Below, piece by piece: positions 21,964 through 31,770 of a DNA stretch of 64,000 nt. Within the stretch, counting starts at the first letter, position 1. The number at the start of each line of letters is the position of its first letter. The translations under genes were made by a program, and so were the position numbers. Source of the DNA: Anthoceros angustus (lineage: Eukaryota; Streptophyta; Anthocerotopsida; Anthocerotales; Anthocerotaceae); NCBI GenBank assembly GCA_010909165.1, contig MU008179.1, forward strand, positions 496,001 to 560,000. The letters are read 5' to 3'. Below the pieces are notes generated by a model. That model made no database searches, had not been told where the DNA came from, and was given only the letters and a program-made list of their open reading frames with translations.

Positions 21964-22112
21964 AGAGCAAGAAAGAAAAGGCTGAGCAATCAGCTACAAA
22001 AAAGGTAACGACGAAAAAGCGCAAAGTCGAGGTCACAGTTAAGAGACAACACTTTGAGGCGATAAACGGGTCGGAGAGTGTCGAGAAGAAGAAGAAGAAG
22101 CAGGCGGACTAA
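21964..22112 (+). pseudogene. NOP58: NOP58-like last exon, 3' remnant of unit 0
   Basis: Begins AGAGC (the TSD) and continues as the Lys-rich last exon of the NOP58-like gene (SKKEKAEQSAT, KKRKVEV, ending with a KKKKK run and QAD before TAA at 22110-22112). It shares private changes with 59680-59825 (TTAAGAGACAACACTTTG where units 1-3 have TTGAAGAGACGACAGTTG). The 5' part of this gene copy lies to the left of Copia-2, outside the window. Confidence 0.85.
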
Positions 22113-23180
22113 TGTTAGACCTGACTCTCCCTCTTTCAGGCCTGGAGGATCCTCTCTTCTGGTGGGATGGAAGGCCTTAATTTTGCTCCCGTCACCTTGT
22201 TGGGTAGCCAACAGGATGTATTATTTATGGAAGTGTCTCCGAGACTCGGGGAGGTGTGCCCTGTCTATCTAGGGCGCACAACCGATTTTGTGAAGGCTTC
22301 TCATAGCCTAGAGTGGCTCTCCCAGGCAAGAAATGAGGCAGGCTTCCGCCCGCCGAGCGCGAGGTAGGTCTGTTGGGGTGCCAGTCAAGCGTGTGTTGCC
22401 ATAGTAGCTGAGAATCTCTGTCACCTTACAGCGCCTAACGCCTCCCGGAGAAGGCCGCCGCCCGCGTGAACCCATGCGGAGCCCTATCTCCATCGTGCCC
22501 ACACATTTGTAACCAATCCGGCAGCAGGGCACTTGTGGCTGCCAGCATTGTAAGTTATCAAATTTGCAGGTGTTTGATGAAATGGCAGGTGTAGATGCTA
22601 TCGAGGGCGCTCATGAGTCACCTGGCACCACTCTTATGATCTGACCGACAGTTTTTCCACGTGCTACGCCTGCCTCCAAGGTGGTTGGTGTAGCATAGTG
22701 CTTCCTAGCTCTTCATAAAAGATGAAGTTGAGCTTTCTGTCTCTTCAAAAAGGCGAAGTTGAGCTTTCTGGCTCGGCCTGCCACACAGACAGAGAAAGGC
22801 AAAGTTGAGCCGTATTTGACCCAGGTACCATATATAGCTCTCTTAATGAATGGGATGTAAATGAATGAATTAAGGAGGCAGAGCCTAAACGTGAGGAGCT
22901 TTGAAATTATTGGTTCCCAGCCTGTTGCATTCCGATTGGAGGATTAGGAAGGGGCAAAAGCGGCAAGCAGGAAGCCCGGGCGCAAGGCGAGCATGGCTGC
23001 AGATGAGATATTTCGATGCGTGGAAAGCGAGGATCAGATACACGCAGGAAAGTGCACACTGCGCAGGCTCGTCAGCGAGCGGACTGGTACAAATAGCGGG
23101 CCGTTGGGCACTGCATTCCAACGATTTCATCCAGCAATTTCAGCGCTTCCTGGTCTCCGAGTCGTCGTGCGGATCGAGCC
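22113..23180 (+). promoter_or_regulatory. NOP58 3' flank and GLP promoter region, unit 1
   Basis: No supported gene; short ORFs here are not convincing. Contents: a 32-bp tandem repeat containing GAAGTTGAGCTTTCTG (22723 and 22755, with a partial third copy near 22802), a TATA-like CATATATAGCTC at 22830-22841, and a second AT-rich TACAAATAG at 23088-23096, about 90 bp before the GLP start. Which of the two drives GLP cannot be told. Confidence 0.45.
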
Positions 23181-23826
23181 ATGGCAGCATCCCAGCTCCT
23201 GTTCCTGGCCGTGGCCATGGCGGCAGCAGCCCTGGTTGCAGGCGACGCGGAAGTGGTGGTGGATTTCTGCGTGACGGACCCGGCGCCCCGGCAACTCCAT
23301 CCGACCCACCGGAAGCCCCTGCAAGGCTCTGGCCGACGTCAAGTCCTCCGACTTCAAGTTCACGCTGGTGCCGGGCGCCCCGGGCGGCCGCCTCAACTTC
23401 GGCGTCGCGTTGGGCTTCGCCGACCAGTGGGGCGGGCTCAACGGCCTGCAGGTGGCCATCGCGAGGCTGGATTTCGGAAAGGGCGGCCAGATCCCTCCCC
23501 ACCACCACCCGCGCGCCACCGAGATCTTCTATGTGGTGGAGGGCAAGGTGCTGAACGGCTTCATCGACTCCGCCGGCACCCTGTACGAGGAGGTGTTGAG
23601 CGCGGGCCAGGCCTTCGTCTTCCCAGAGGCCTCATCCACTACCAGCAGAACGTGGGCAAGGGCCCCGCCTACGGCATCTCCTCCTTCAACAGCCAGAGCC
23701 CCGGCCTGCAGCTCACATTCAACGCCGTCCTCGAATCCAACCCCTCATTTCCTCCAAGGATCTCGCCCAAACTCTCAACGTCAAGAAGAGCGAGGTCGAC
23801 TCCTGCGCAAGGCCTTTGGAGCCTAA
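23181..23826 (+). CDS. Germin-like protein (cupin), unit 1, frameshifted as sequenced
   Basis: The ATG is followed by a signal peptide (MAASQLLFLAVAMAAAALVAGDA cleavage zone), then DFCVTDP at the mature N-terminus and a second conserved Cys (SPCKAL). Germin box 1 is intact only here: GGQIPPHHHPRATEIF, with the metal-binding His and Glu. Box 2 (PRGLIHYQQN in units 2 and 4) is shifted by one missing C near 23625. Other shifts are an extra C near 23286, a lost C in the NP-LISSKD region (about 23742, all units) and a lost C near 23804. Corrected length would be about 215 residues with no intron, normal for the family. GLPs are apoplastic Mn-binding hexamers, some with oxalate oxidase or superoxide dismutase activity; activity here is unknown. 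Confidence 0.85.
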
Positions 23827-25270
23827 TCGTTCAGCACCTGTCCGCCTCCGGATCCGGAGCTTCCTCGTTCAGGTCCCCTAGTGTGTCCCCAGTTGTTCCC
23901 AGTCCTAGTCCAGTCCGGTGACACCAGTGATAGGGATATGTAAGCAAGCGCACCGATTAATGCTCGCTGCGGATTTGATCTTTTGCTTTTCCTTGGGAGA
24001 CAGTCACGGCCCAGGCCTGGCTGTGCCAGTGGTAGCCATCTCCTCAACGTTTTACATTTTATCACATGACCTTGTGTGAGCACACGTCCTCTCGGCAACC
24101 CAGTGCCGTACACTCTACGCCCATGAGTTTACTCGTAAACCCTTGGCCTGCATGTGTGCTTTGTGGTGCTAGGTGCGCAAGCTAGTGTTCCATCGTTGTT
24201 CAGCAGACGACTGAATCAGGAACAATGTTCTCGAAACCGGAAGATCAGCAGCCGCATACGCCCGCACCATGCTTCCGGATATGGAACAAGGGTTGAGAGA
24301 TGCAGGTTGTGCGATAAAGGACTTCAGCTACGTCCGAATATCGGAAGGACAACGTACCCACACCTCCCCACGTGCGCCATGTCTCCGAGTCCCGAACAAT
24401 ATTCGCAAGATCCGTTTTGGTCTTGCACCGTGTCCTGACGCCATCCTTCAGACAATCCCGTTTTGGAAGGGGCTTCCTTGGTCAGGAACCAGACCTGTTC
24501 GCCCATAATATGGTTTAAAGCCTTTTGACCCATAATATGTTCTGCGCCTCTCCCAAGGTGGCTCCTGCAGCAAAGTGCACTTTGCCTCGGCTCACAACTG
24601 CATTGAAGGCTGTCAATATTAAAATATTGAAGGCTGTCAATATTAAACTGATGTACGCAGGCATGATGTAGGTATCAGGAGGCAGATATGCCTGCAATGC
24701 ATGTCAGTGGCCGCAGATTGGTGAACTTGTTGGTTAGCCCTGAAAGCTGCAAGCAGAACAAGGAGAAGGTATGTGGGCAAGGGCCCCGCCTACGTGGCCA
24801 GAACTGGGCGGGCCCCTTGCCCAGCCAGATTGAATAAAAGTCTTCTCAGCTTATCTGCATACTCAAAGGCCCCAGCAAAGCTGCAATTGCAAGCAGGAAG
24901 CCGGGCGCAAAGCATGGCTGCATATGAGATATTTTGTTGCGTGGAAAGCGAGAGTCAGATACACGTAGGGAAAGTCCTCTTCAAAGCTGCAATTGCCCTT
25001 GCAAGCAGGAAGCCCGGCGCAAAGCGAGCATGGCCATGGGATTACATGATTTGATGCGTGGAATTTGAAAGCATGGGTCAGATACATGGAGGGTCGAGAC
25101 TCAAAGTATTGGAATAGAACATCCTAGATAGATGGGCACATCCCAGATGTGAACAGTCACGCCCTTTCGTGGTGACTACAAAGGCACAGCGTACCCAAGG
25201 CATTGACTCTTTCCTAATCATTCTTCCTTCTCCTCCATCCCTCTCCACATACGCATAGATTGATCTGCCT
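23827..25270. other. Spacer between GLP and the chimeric NOP58 locus, unit 1
   Basis: GLP 3' flank and spacer without a supported gene. It holds a duplicated 24-bp AT-rich motif (GAAGGCTGTCAATATTAAA at 24606 and 24630), a possible poly(A) signal AATAAA at 24833, and two diverged copies of the GLP upstream sequence (around 24888-24970 and 24995-25090, GCAAGCAGGAAGCC...GCATGG). The repeats show that GLP upstream DNA was duplicated into the NOP58 flank. Confidence 0.55.
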
Positions 25271-25627
25271 GATTTCCTATACAAAGCGCACATGAACATT
25301 GCACACTGCACAGGCTCGTAAGCCAACGAACTGGTACAAAAGCGGGCCGTTGGTCACTGCATTCCAGGTATCCAGCCACGTCATCTCCTCTCGTCGTCTG
25401 GATCGAGCCATGGCCGCATCCCGGCTCCTGCAGCGGCGACGGTCGCAGGCGACGCGGAACTGGCGCTGGACTTCTGCGTAACGGACCCGCCGTCCGGCAA
25501 CTCCATCCGGCCCACCGGAGGCGCCTGCACCATGGCCGCATCCCGGCTCCTGTTCCTGGCCCTGGCCATGGCAGCAGCAGCCATGCTCCCAGGCGACTTT
25601 CTGCTCATTATACTCCTTCCACCGCAG
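25271..25627 (+). pseudogene. 5' end of a second, diverged GLP fused to the NOP58 remnant, unit 1
   Basis: 25295-25409 matches the GLP 5' flank (GCACACTGC.CAGGCTCGT, TGGTACAAA.AGCGGGCCGTTGG, GGATCGAGCC before the ATG). ATG at 25410 starts MAASRLL followed by a small deletion, then in another frame DAELALDFCVTDPPSGNSI, the mature GLP start. A second ATG at 25532 repeats the signal peptide (MAASRLLFLALAMAAAAMLP). The sequence then runs directly into the NOP58 intron end CCTTCCACCGCAG at 25615-25627. It is a GLP promoter and signal-peptide segment in place of NOP58 exon 1. Confidence 0.75.
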
Positions 25628-28454
25628 GCTGTCAAGTTCAAGGCTTTTCAAAAGTTTGCAAATACGCTAATACGGCGGAAGCACTTGCGCCAGCCACCGC
25701 TATTGTGGACGGCAAGGTATCCAAGGGTCTCAAAGTTTTTGAAGAAGGAAGTGCGAGGGGCACACTCGCTACCGATTCAAGACTGGCCAAAATCGTCAGC
25801 GATAAATTTGTAAAGATAATTGGCATTCTCGCGTCAGTTGATTCACTGGAGTCCCAGTGACAACATGGTCATAATCTTCAGGACGTGCTTTCTGGTTTGA
25901 CTGTCACACAACACCAATTGTATATATAACAGCGCAGTCATGGAGCTCATGAGAGGAGTCCGCTCACAGCTAGCTGCGCTCATTAGTGGACTTGCAGGAC
26001 AACACATGGGTGCCATGAGTCTTGGGCTCTCGCACAGCCTGTCCAGATACGAACTCAAATTTAGTCCTGATAAGGTGCGGACCTGGGATGACCTTGTAGC
26101 GATTAGGTGGAGTTGGAATGCCAGGATCAGGTTTCCTTGTTAATTATTCTGTCTTTTCTGATGTTTCTTGCTCGTTTAAGAATAGCGTCCAAGCTGAGTT
26201 CTCTTTGTTGTTTTGTTCATGGCGTTTCAGGTGGACACCATGATTGTCCAGGCTATTGGGCTTCTAGATGATTTGGATAAGGAATTGAATACATATGCTA
26301 TGCGTGTTCGGGAATGGTATGGGTGGCACTTTCCAGAGCTGGGAAACATTGTTCAGGACAGCATAAAGTACGCAAAAGTAGTGAACTTGATGGGCAGTAG
26401 AGAGTGTGGGCGAAATCGACGTCTCCGGAGTAAGAACTTGCCCCTGCTGCATTGCATGCACTTGGTCTTGGTTGCTGGTCAGTTGACGTTGATTCAGCGC
26501 ATGATGATGTGCTTGCTTTGCAGATTTTAGAGGAGGAGGTTGAGGCGGAAATGAAGGAAGCTGCTAACGTCTCCATGGGCACAGCAGTTAGTCAGCACGA
26601 TATGTTAAATATCAAAGCTCTTTGTGACCAAGTCATAGCCCTTGCAGAATACTGAGGCCAGTTATATGATTATCTGCGAACCAGAATGATTACCATTGCA
26701 CCCAATCTAACTACAATGGTGGGAGAGCTTGTTGGTGCCCGGTTGATCGCACATGCTGGGAGTCTTATCAACCTTGCCAAGCAACCAGCCAGTACTGTGC
26801 AGATCTTGGGTGCGGAAAAGGCGTGTCGCTGGTCTTGCAGTTGTGTCTGGCGGCCAAGGAGATGTGTGAGGGTGCGGTGAAGGCTTTGCAGGCTGAGGTG
26901 GCGCGGCTGACTGATGAGGCGGAGAGCAGCAGGTCGGAGATGGAGGAAAGGGATAGAGCTCGCTGGTCTGCTGAACAGAAGTCTGAAATGGCGGGGCAGG
27001 TGCGGGAGCAAGGGCACCGTGAGTCCGTCGCTGAGCAGCAGGTGCTTGTTATGAGTAGGAAGGTTGACAGCTGGTCTGCAGCTGTTTTGTGGTTATTTGG
27101 TTTTACGTCTTGACTTATGCTTGTGCCATCTGTGATGCAGGCTCTCTTCAGGGCTCTGAAGACAAAGCATGAGACTCAAAATATGGATTGATCTTCATGC
27201 TTCACTCATTGGGCAGGCTCCCCGAAATTCGAAGGAAAATTGCTCGCGTTCTTGCTGCCAAATCTGCCCTGTCAACCCGTGTTGATGCTTTGGGAGATGA
27301 TTCGAACTGCAGTATCGGTCTTGAAGATAGGCTGAAGGTTTGTGCTTTCTTACTGCAGCTGTGTCTGGATGAGAGTGGCTTGCGAGGTTCACAGTTCATC
27401 CGTGGAACTTGCATTAGGGTCCCGACGTTGTGACGTGTATTTTTATCATGTCTGATATCAGGTGGAGGCCCGCCTAAGGAGTTTAGAGGAGAGCCCTGAA
27501 AAGTTAAGTGGGGCCTCTAAGGGAATGCTAAGATTGAGGCATATGACAAGGACCGAAAGAAGGATGCTCCGGGCCTGATAACCGCTGCCAAGGTATATCT
27601 GTCTTTTGAGCTCTCCTCTGCACGTTGTGAGAAATCAGAAGGAAAAGCCTGTTCTTTTAGTTGGGAGCTGCTGGGCCCCTATTGCTGTGATCTTCATGTG
27701 GGTTACCTACCTACCAGTGATGTCACCTAGGTGTTGTACCAGTGAGTGCAACTTTGTTGTGGCATGGCTAACTTAAGATTATGGTTTTGTTCAGTCATAC
27801 AACCCAGCAGCCGACTCCACTGTGGGGCTGCAGCCTGCGGAGACAGCAAGTGGTCAAGAAGAAGAAGAAGAAGCGTGAACCCGAAGAACCAGCAGCAGCG
27901 CCAGTAGCAGCTATTGAACCAGCTCCAGAAGAACCTCCGAAGAAGAAGAAGAGGAAACCCGCAGTAGAAGAGGTTGTGGTGACTCCGGTGCCCGAGGAGG
28001 AACCGAAGGTTCTGTCTCAGTTCCTGTCTCTTGTTTAGCCCCGATACCCCTACTCACGTCCTTCGTGTTCTAAGTCTGTATTTCGCATGTCTCCAGAAGA
28101 AGAAGAAAGAGAAGGCTGCTGCTGAGACTGCCGTGGCAACTCCAACGCCACCAGTTGCAGACCAACAGCAGCCTGTGAAGGTAGTTGTCTTACCTCTTGT
28201 TGCTTTTGTCGCTGTATTCATCCATGAGAAAACTTGATCAACGTTCCCGCCCAAATAGTGCGCCTCATTAACCCTGGGTTCCTTCTCCTCGGCAGAGCAA
28301 GAAAGAAAAGGCTGAGCAATCAGCTACAGAAAAGGTGTCGACGAAAAAGCGCAAAGTCGAGGTCACAGTTGAAGAGACGACAGTTGAGGCGATAAACGGG
28401 TCGGAGAGTGTCGAGAAGAAGAAGAAGCAGAAGAAGAAGAAGCAGGCGGACTAA
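25628..28454 (+). pseudogene. NOP58: NOP58-like gene, exon 1 missing, unit 1
   Basis: Exons by GT-AG and homology: 25628-~25813, ~25932-26074, 26231-~26406, 26524-26820, 27141-27337, 27462-27592, 27795-28008, 28097-28180, 28296-28454. Signatures are NOP58 rather than NOP56: [84 protein letters not shown], and a Lys/Glu-rich tail ending QAD. NOP58 is a core protein of box C/D snoRNPs that guide rRNA 2'-O-methylation in the nucleolus. Defects: no exon 1, an 8-bp insertion near 25660-25675, TGA at 26653-26655 where the family has Arg (EYR), GC instead of GT after 26820, and homopolymer shifts near 27225-27240 and 27523. Confidence 0.88.
26821..27113 (+). other. Open, coiled-coil-like stretch inside a NOP58 intron, unit 1
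   Basis: The intron 26821-27140 is open in one frame for about 97 codons without an ATG. It reads like a charged helix ([16 protein letters not shown], then EEERD/RARW-type residues). The frame is kept in units 3 and 4 and broken by a small indel in unit 2. It could be a relic exon or chance. Confidence 0.3.
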
Positions 28455-29530
28455 TGTTAGACCTGACTCTCCCTCTTTCAGGCCTGGAGGGATCCTCTCT
28501 TCTGGTGGGATGGAAGGCCTTAATTTTGCTCCCGTCACCTTGGTGGGTAGCCAACAGTATGTATTGTTTATGGAAGTGTCTCCGGGACTCGGGGGAGGTG
28601 TGCCCGGTCTATCTAGGGCGCACAACCGATTTTGTGAAGGCTTCTCATAGCCTAGAGTGGCTCTCCCAGGCAAGAAATGAGGCAGGCTTCCGCCCGCCGA
28701 GCGCGAGGCAGGTCTGTTGGGGTGCTAGTCAAGCGTGTGTTGCCATAGTAGCTGAGAATCTCTGTCACCTCACAGCGCCTAACGCCTCCCGGAGAAGGCC
28801 GCCGCCCGCGTGAACCCATGCGGGCCCTATCTCCATCGTGCCCACACATTTGTAACCAATCCGGCAGCAGGGCACTTGTGGCTGCCAGCATTGTAAGTTA
28901 TCAAATTTGCAGGTGTTTGATGAAATGGCAGGTGTAAATGCTATCGAGGGCGCTCATGAGTCACCTGGCACCACTCTTATGATCTGACCGACAGTTTTTC
29001 CACGTGCTACGCCTGCCTCCAAGGTGGTTGGTGTAGCATAGTGCTTCTTAGCTCTTCATAAAAGATGAAGTTGAGCTTTCTGACTCTTCAAAAAGGCGAA
29101 GTTGAGCTTTCTGGCTCGGCCTGCCACACAGACAGAGAAAGGCAAAGTTGAGCCGTATTTGACCTAGGTACCATATATGTATAGCTCTGTTAATGAATGG
29201 GATGTAAATGAATGAATTAAGGAGGCAGAGCCTAAACGTGAGGAGCTTTGAAATTATTGGTTCCCCAGCCTGTTGCATTCCGATTGGAGGATTAGGAAGG
29301 GGCAAAAGCGGCAAGCAGGAAGCCCGGGCGCAAGGCGAGCATGGCTGCAGATGAGATATTTTGATGCGTGGAAAGCGAGGATCAGATACACGCAAGGAAA
29401 GTGCACACTGCGCAGGCTCGTCAGCGAGCGGACTGGTACAAATAGCGGGCGGTTGGGCACTGCATTCCAACGATTTCATCCATCAATTTCAGCGCTTCCC
29501 GGGTCTCCGAGTCGTCGTGCGAATCGAGCC
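28455..29530 (+). promoter_or_regulatory. NOP58 3' flank and GLP promoter region, unit 2
   Basis: As in unit 1, with TATA-like CATATATGTATAGC near 29172 and TACAAATAG near 29438. No gene seen. Confidence 0.45.
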
Positions 29531-30174
29531 ATGGCAGCATCCCAGCTCCTGTTCCTGGCCGTGGCCATGGCGGCAGCAGCCCTGGTTGCAGGCGACGCGG
29601 AAGTGGTGGTGGATTTCTGCGTGACGGACCCGGCGCCCGGCAACTCCATCCGACCCACCGGAAGCCCCTGCAAGGCTCTGGCCGACGTCAAGTCCTCCGA
29701 CTTCAAGTTCACGCTGGTGCCGGGCGCCCCGGGCGGCCGCCTCAACTTCGGCGTCGCGGTGGGCTTCGCCGACCAGTGGGGCGGGCTCAACGGCCTGCAG
29801 GTTGCCATCGCGAGGCTGGATTTCGGAAAGGGCGGCCAGATCCTCCCACCACCACCCGCGCGCCACCGAGATCTTCTACGTGGTGAAGGGCAAGGTGCTG
29901 AACGGCTTCATCGACTCCGCCGGCACCCTGTACGAGGAGGTGTTGAGCGCGGGCCAGGCCTTCGTCTTCCCCAGAGGCCTCATCCACTACCAGCAGAACG
30001 TGGGCAAGGGCCCCGCCTACGGCATCTCCTCCTTCAACAGCCAGAGCCCCGGCCTGCAGCTCACATTCAACGCCGTCCTCGAATCCAACCCCTCATTTCC
30101 TCCAAGGATCTCGCCCAAACTCTCAACGTCAAGAAGAGCGAGGTCGACTCCTGCGCAAGGCCTTTGGAGCCTAA
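29531..30174 (+). CDS. Germin-like protein, unit 2, frameshifted as sequenced
   Basis: The N-terminal half is open to KGGQIL (about residue 105), including SPCKALADVKSSDFKF and FADQWGGLNGLQVAIARL. Box 1 is shifted by missing C residues near 29842-29850. Germin box 2 is intact: GQAFVFPRGLIHYQQNVG, with the fourth metal-ligand His. The end is shifted in the C runs near 30090 and 30152. Confidence 0.85.
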
Positions 30175-31770
30175 TCGTTCAGCACCTGTCCGCCTCCGGA
30201 TCCGGAGCTTCCTCGTTCAGGTCCCCTAGTGTGTCCCCAGTTGTTCCCAGTCCTAGTCCAGTCCGGTGACACCAGTGATAGGGATATGTAAGCAAGCGCA
30301 CCGATTAATGCTCGCTGCGGATTTGATCTTTGCTTTTTCCTTGGGGAGACAGTCACGGCCCAGGCCTGGCTGTGCCAGTGGTAGCCATCTCCTCAACGTT
30401 TTACATTTTATCACATGACCTTGTGTGAGCACACGTCCCTCTCGGCAACCCAGTGCCGTACACTCTACGCCCATGAGTTTACTCGTAAACCCTTGGCCTG
30501 CATGTGTGCTTTGTGGTGCTAGGTGCGCAAGCTAGTGTTCCATCGTTGTTCAGCAGACGACTGAATCAGGAACAATGTTCTCGAAACCGGAAGATCAGCA
30601 GCCGCATACGCCCGCACCATGCTTCCGGATATGGAACAAGGGTTGAGAGATGCAGGTTGTGCGATAAAGGACTTCAGCTACGTCCGAATATCGGAAGGAC
30701 AACGTACCCACACCTCCCCACGTGCGCCATGTCTCCAAGTCCCGAACAATATTCGCAAGATCCGTTTTGGTCTTGCACCGTGTCCCGACGCCATCCTTCA
30801 GACAATCCCGTTTGGAAGGGGCTTCCTTGGTCAGGAACCAGACATGTTCGCCCATAATATGGTTTAAAGCCTTTTTGACCCATAATATGTTCTGCGCCTC
30901 TCCCCAAGGTGGCTCCTGCAGCAAAGTGCACTTTGCCTCGGCTCACAACTGCATTGAAGGCTGTCAATATTAAAATATTGAAGGCTGTCAATATTAAACT
31001 GATGTACGCAGGCATGATGTAGGTATCAGGAGGCAGATATGCCTGCAATGCATGTCAGTGGCCGCAGATTGGTGAACTTGTTGGTTAGCCCTGAAAGCTG
31101 CAAGCAGAACAAGGAGAAGGTATGTGGGCAAGGGCCCCGCCTACGTGGCCAGAACTGGGGCGGGCCTTGCCCAGCCAGATTGAATAAAAGTCTTCTCAGC
31201 TTATCTGCATACTCAAAGGCCCCAGCAAAGCTGCAATTGCAAGCAGGAAGCCCGGGCGCAAAGCGAGCATGGCTGCATATGAGATATTTTGTTGCGTGGA
31301 AAGCGAGAGTCAGATACACGTAGGGAAAGTCCTCTTCAAAGCTGCAATTGCCTTGCAAGCAGGAAGCCGGGCGCAAAGCGAGCATGGCGGCCCATGGGAT
31401 TACATGATTTGATGCGTGGAATTTGAAAGCATGGGTCAGATACATGGAGGGTCGAGACTCAAAGTATTGGAATAGAACATCCTAGATAGATGGGCACATC
31501 CCAGATGTGAACAGTCACGCCCTTTCGTGGGTGACTACAAAAGGCACAACGTACCCAAGGCATTGACTCTTTCCTAATCATTCTTCCTTCTCCTCCATCC
31601 CTCTCCACATACGCATAGATTGATCTGCCTGATTTCCTATACAAAGCGCACATGAACATTGCACACTGCACAGGCTCGTAAGCCAACGAACTGGTACAAA
31701 AAGCGGGCCGTTGGTCACTGCATTCCAGGTATCCAGCCACGTCATCTCCTCTCGTCGTCTGGATCGAGCC
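30175..31770. other. GLP-NOP58 spacer, unit 2
   Basis: Colinear with 23827-25409, including the duplicated AT-rich motif (30956 and 30980) and the GLP-upstream duplicates (31237-31450). No gene seen. Confidence 0.5.

Larger units (their letters stand above)
22113..28454 (+). repeat. Tandem unit 1 (GLP + NOP58-like pseudogene), 6.34 kb
   Basis: Defined from one NOP58 stop codon to the next. Followed without interruption by units 2 and 3, which differ mainly by homopolymer-length changes and scattered substitutions. Its first kilobase carries variants found otherwise only in unit 5 (for example GTAGATGC at 22594, CTTCCTAGC at 22701). Confidence 0.95.

Noticed and set aside
22167-22367. 66-codon ORF repeated downstream of each NOP58 copy (22167, 34866, 41256)
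   Set aside because: Its recurrence follows from unit duplication. It has no family signature, and the frame is broken or altered in other units.
23181-23826. Calling the GLP genes pseudogenes
   Set aside because: Breaks are only run-length changes that differ between otherwise identical copies. They are more simply read as consensus errors, so the genes are kept as CDS with a note.
25628-28454. Annotation as NOP56
   Set aside because: Residues in MELMRG, MSLGLSHSLSRYELKFSPDK and [20 protein letters not shown] follow NOP58. NOP56 has different sequence at these places.
29273-30229. Long plus-strand frames starting upstream of GLP (also 41951-43012, 60707-61537)
   Set aside because: The upstream part shows no protein character, and the GLP start is defined by a clear signal peptide at the internal ATG; the long frames arise by chance in GC-rich DNA and frameshifts.
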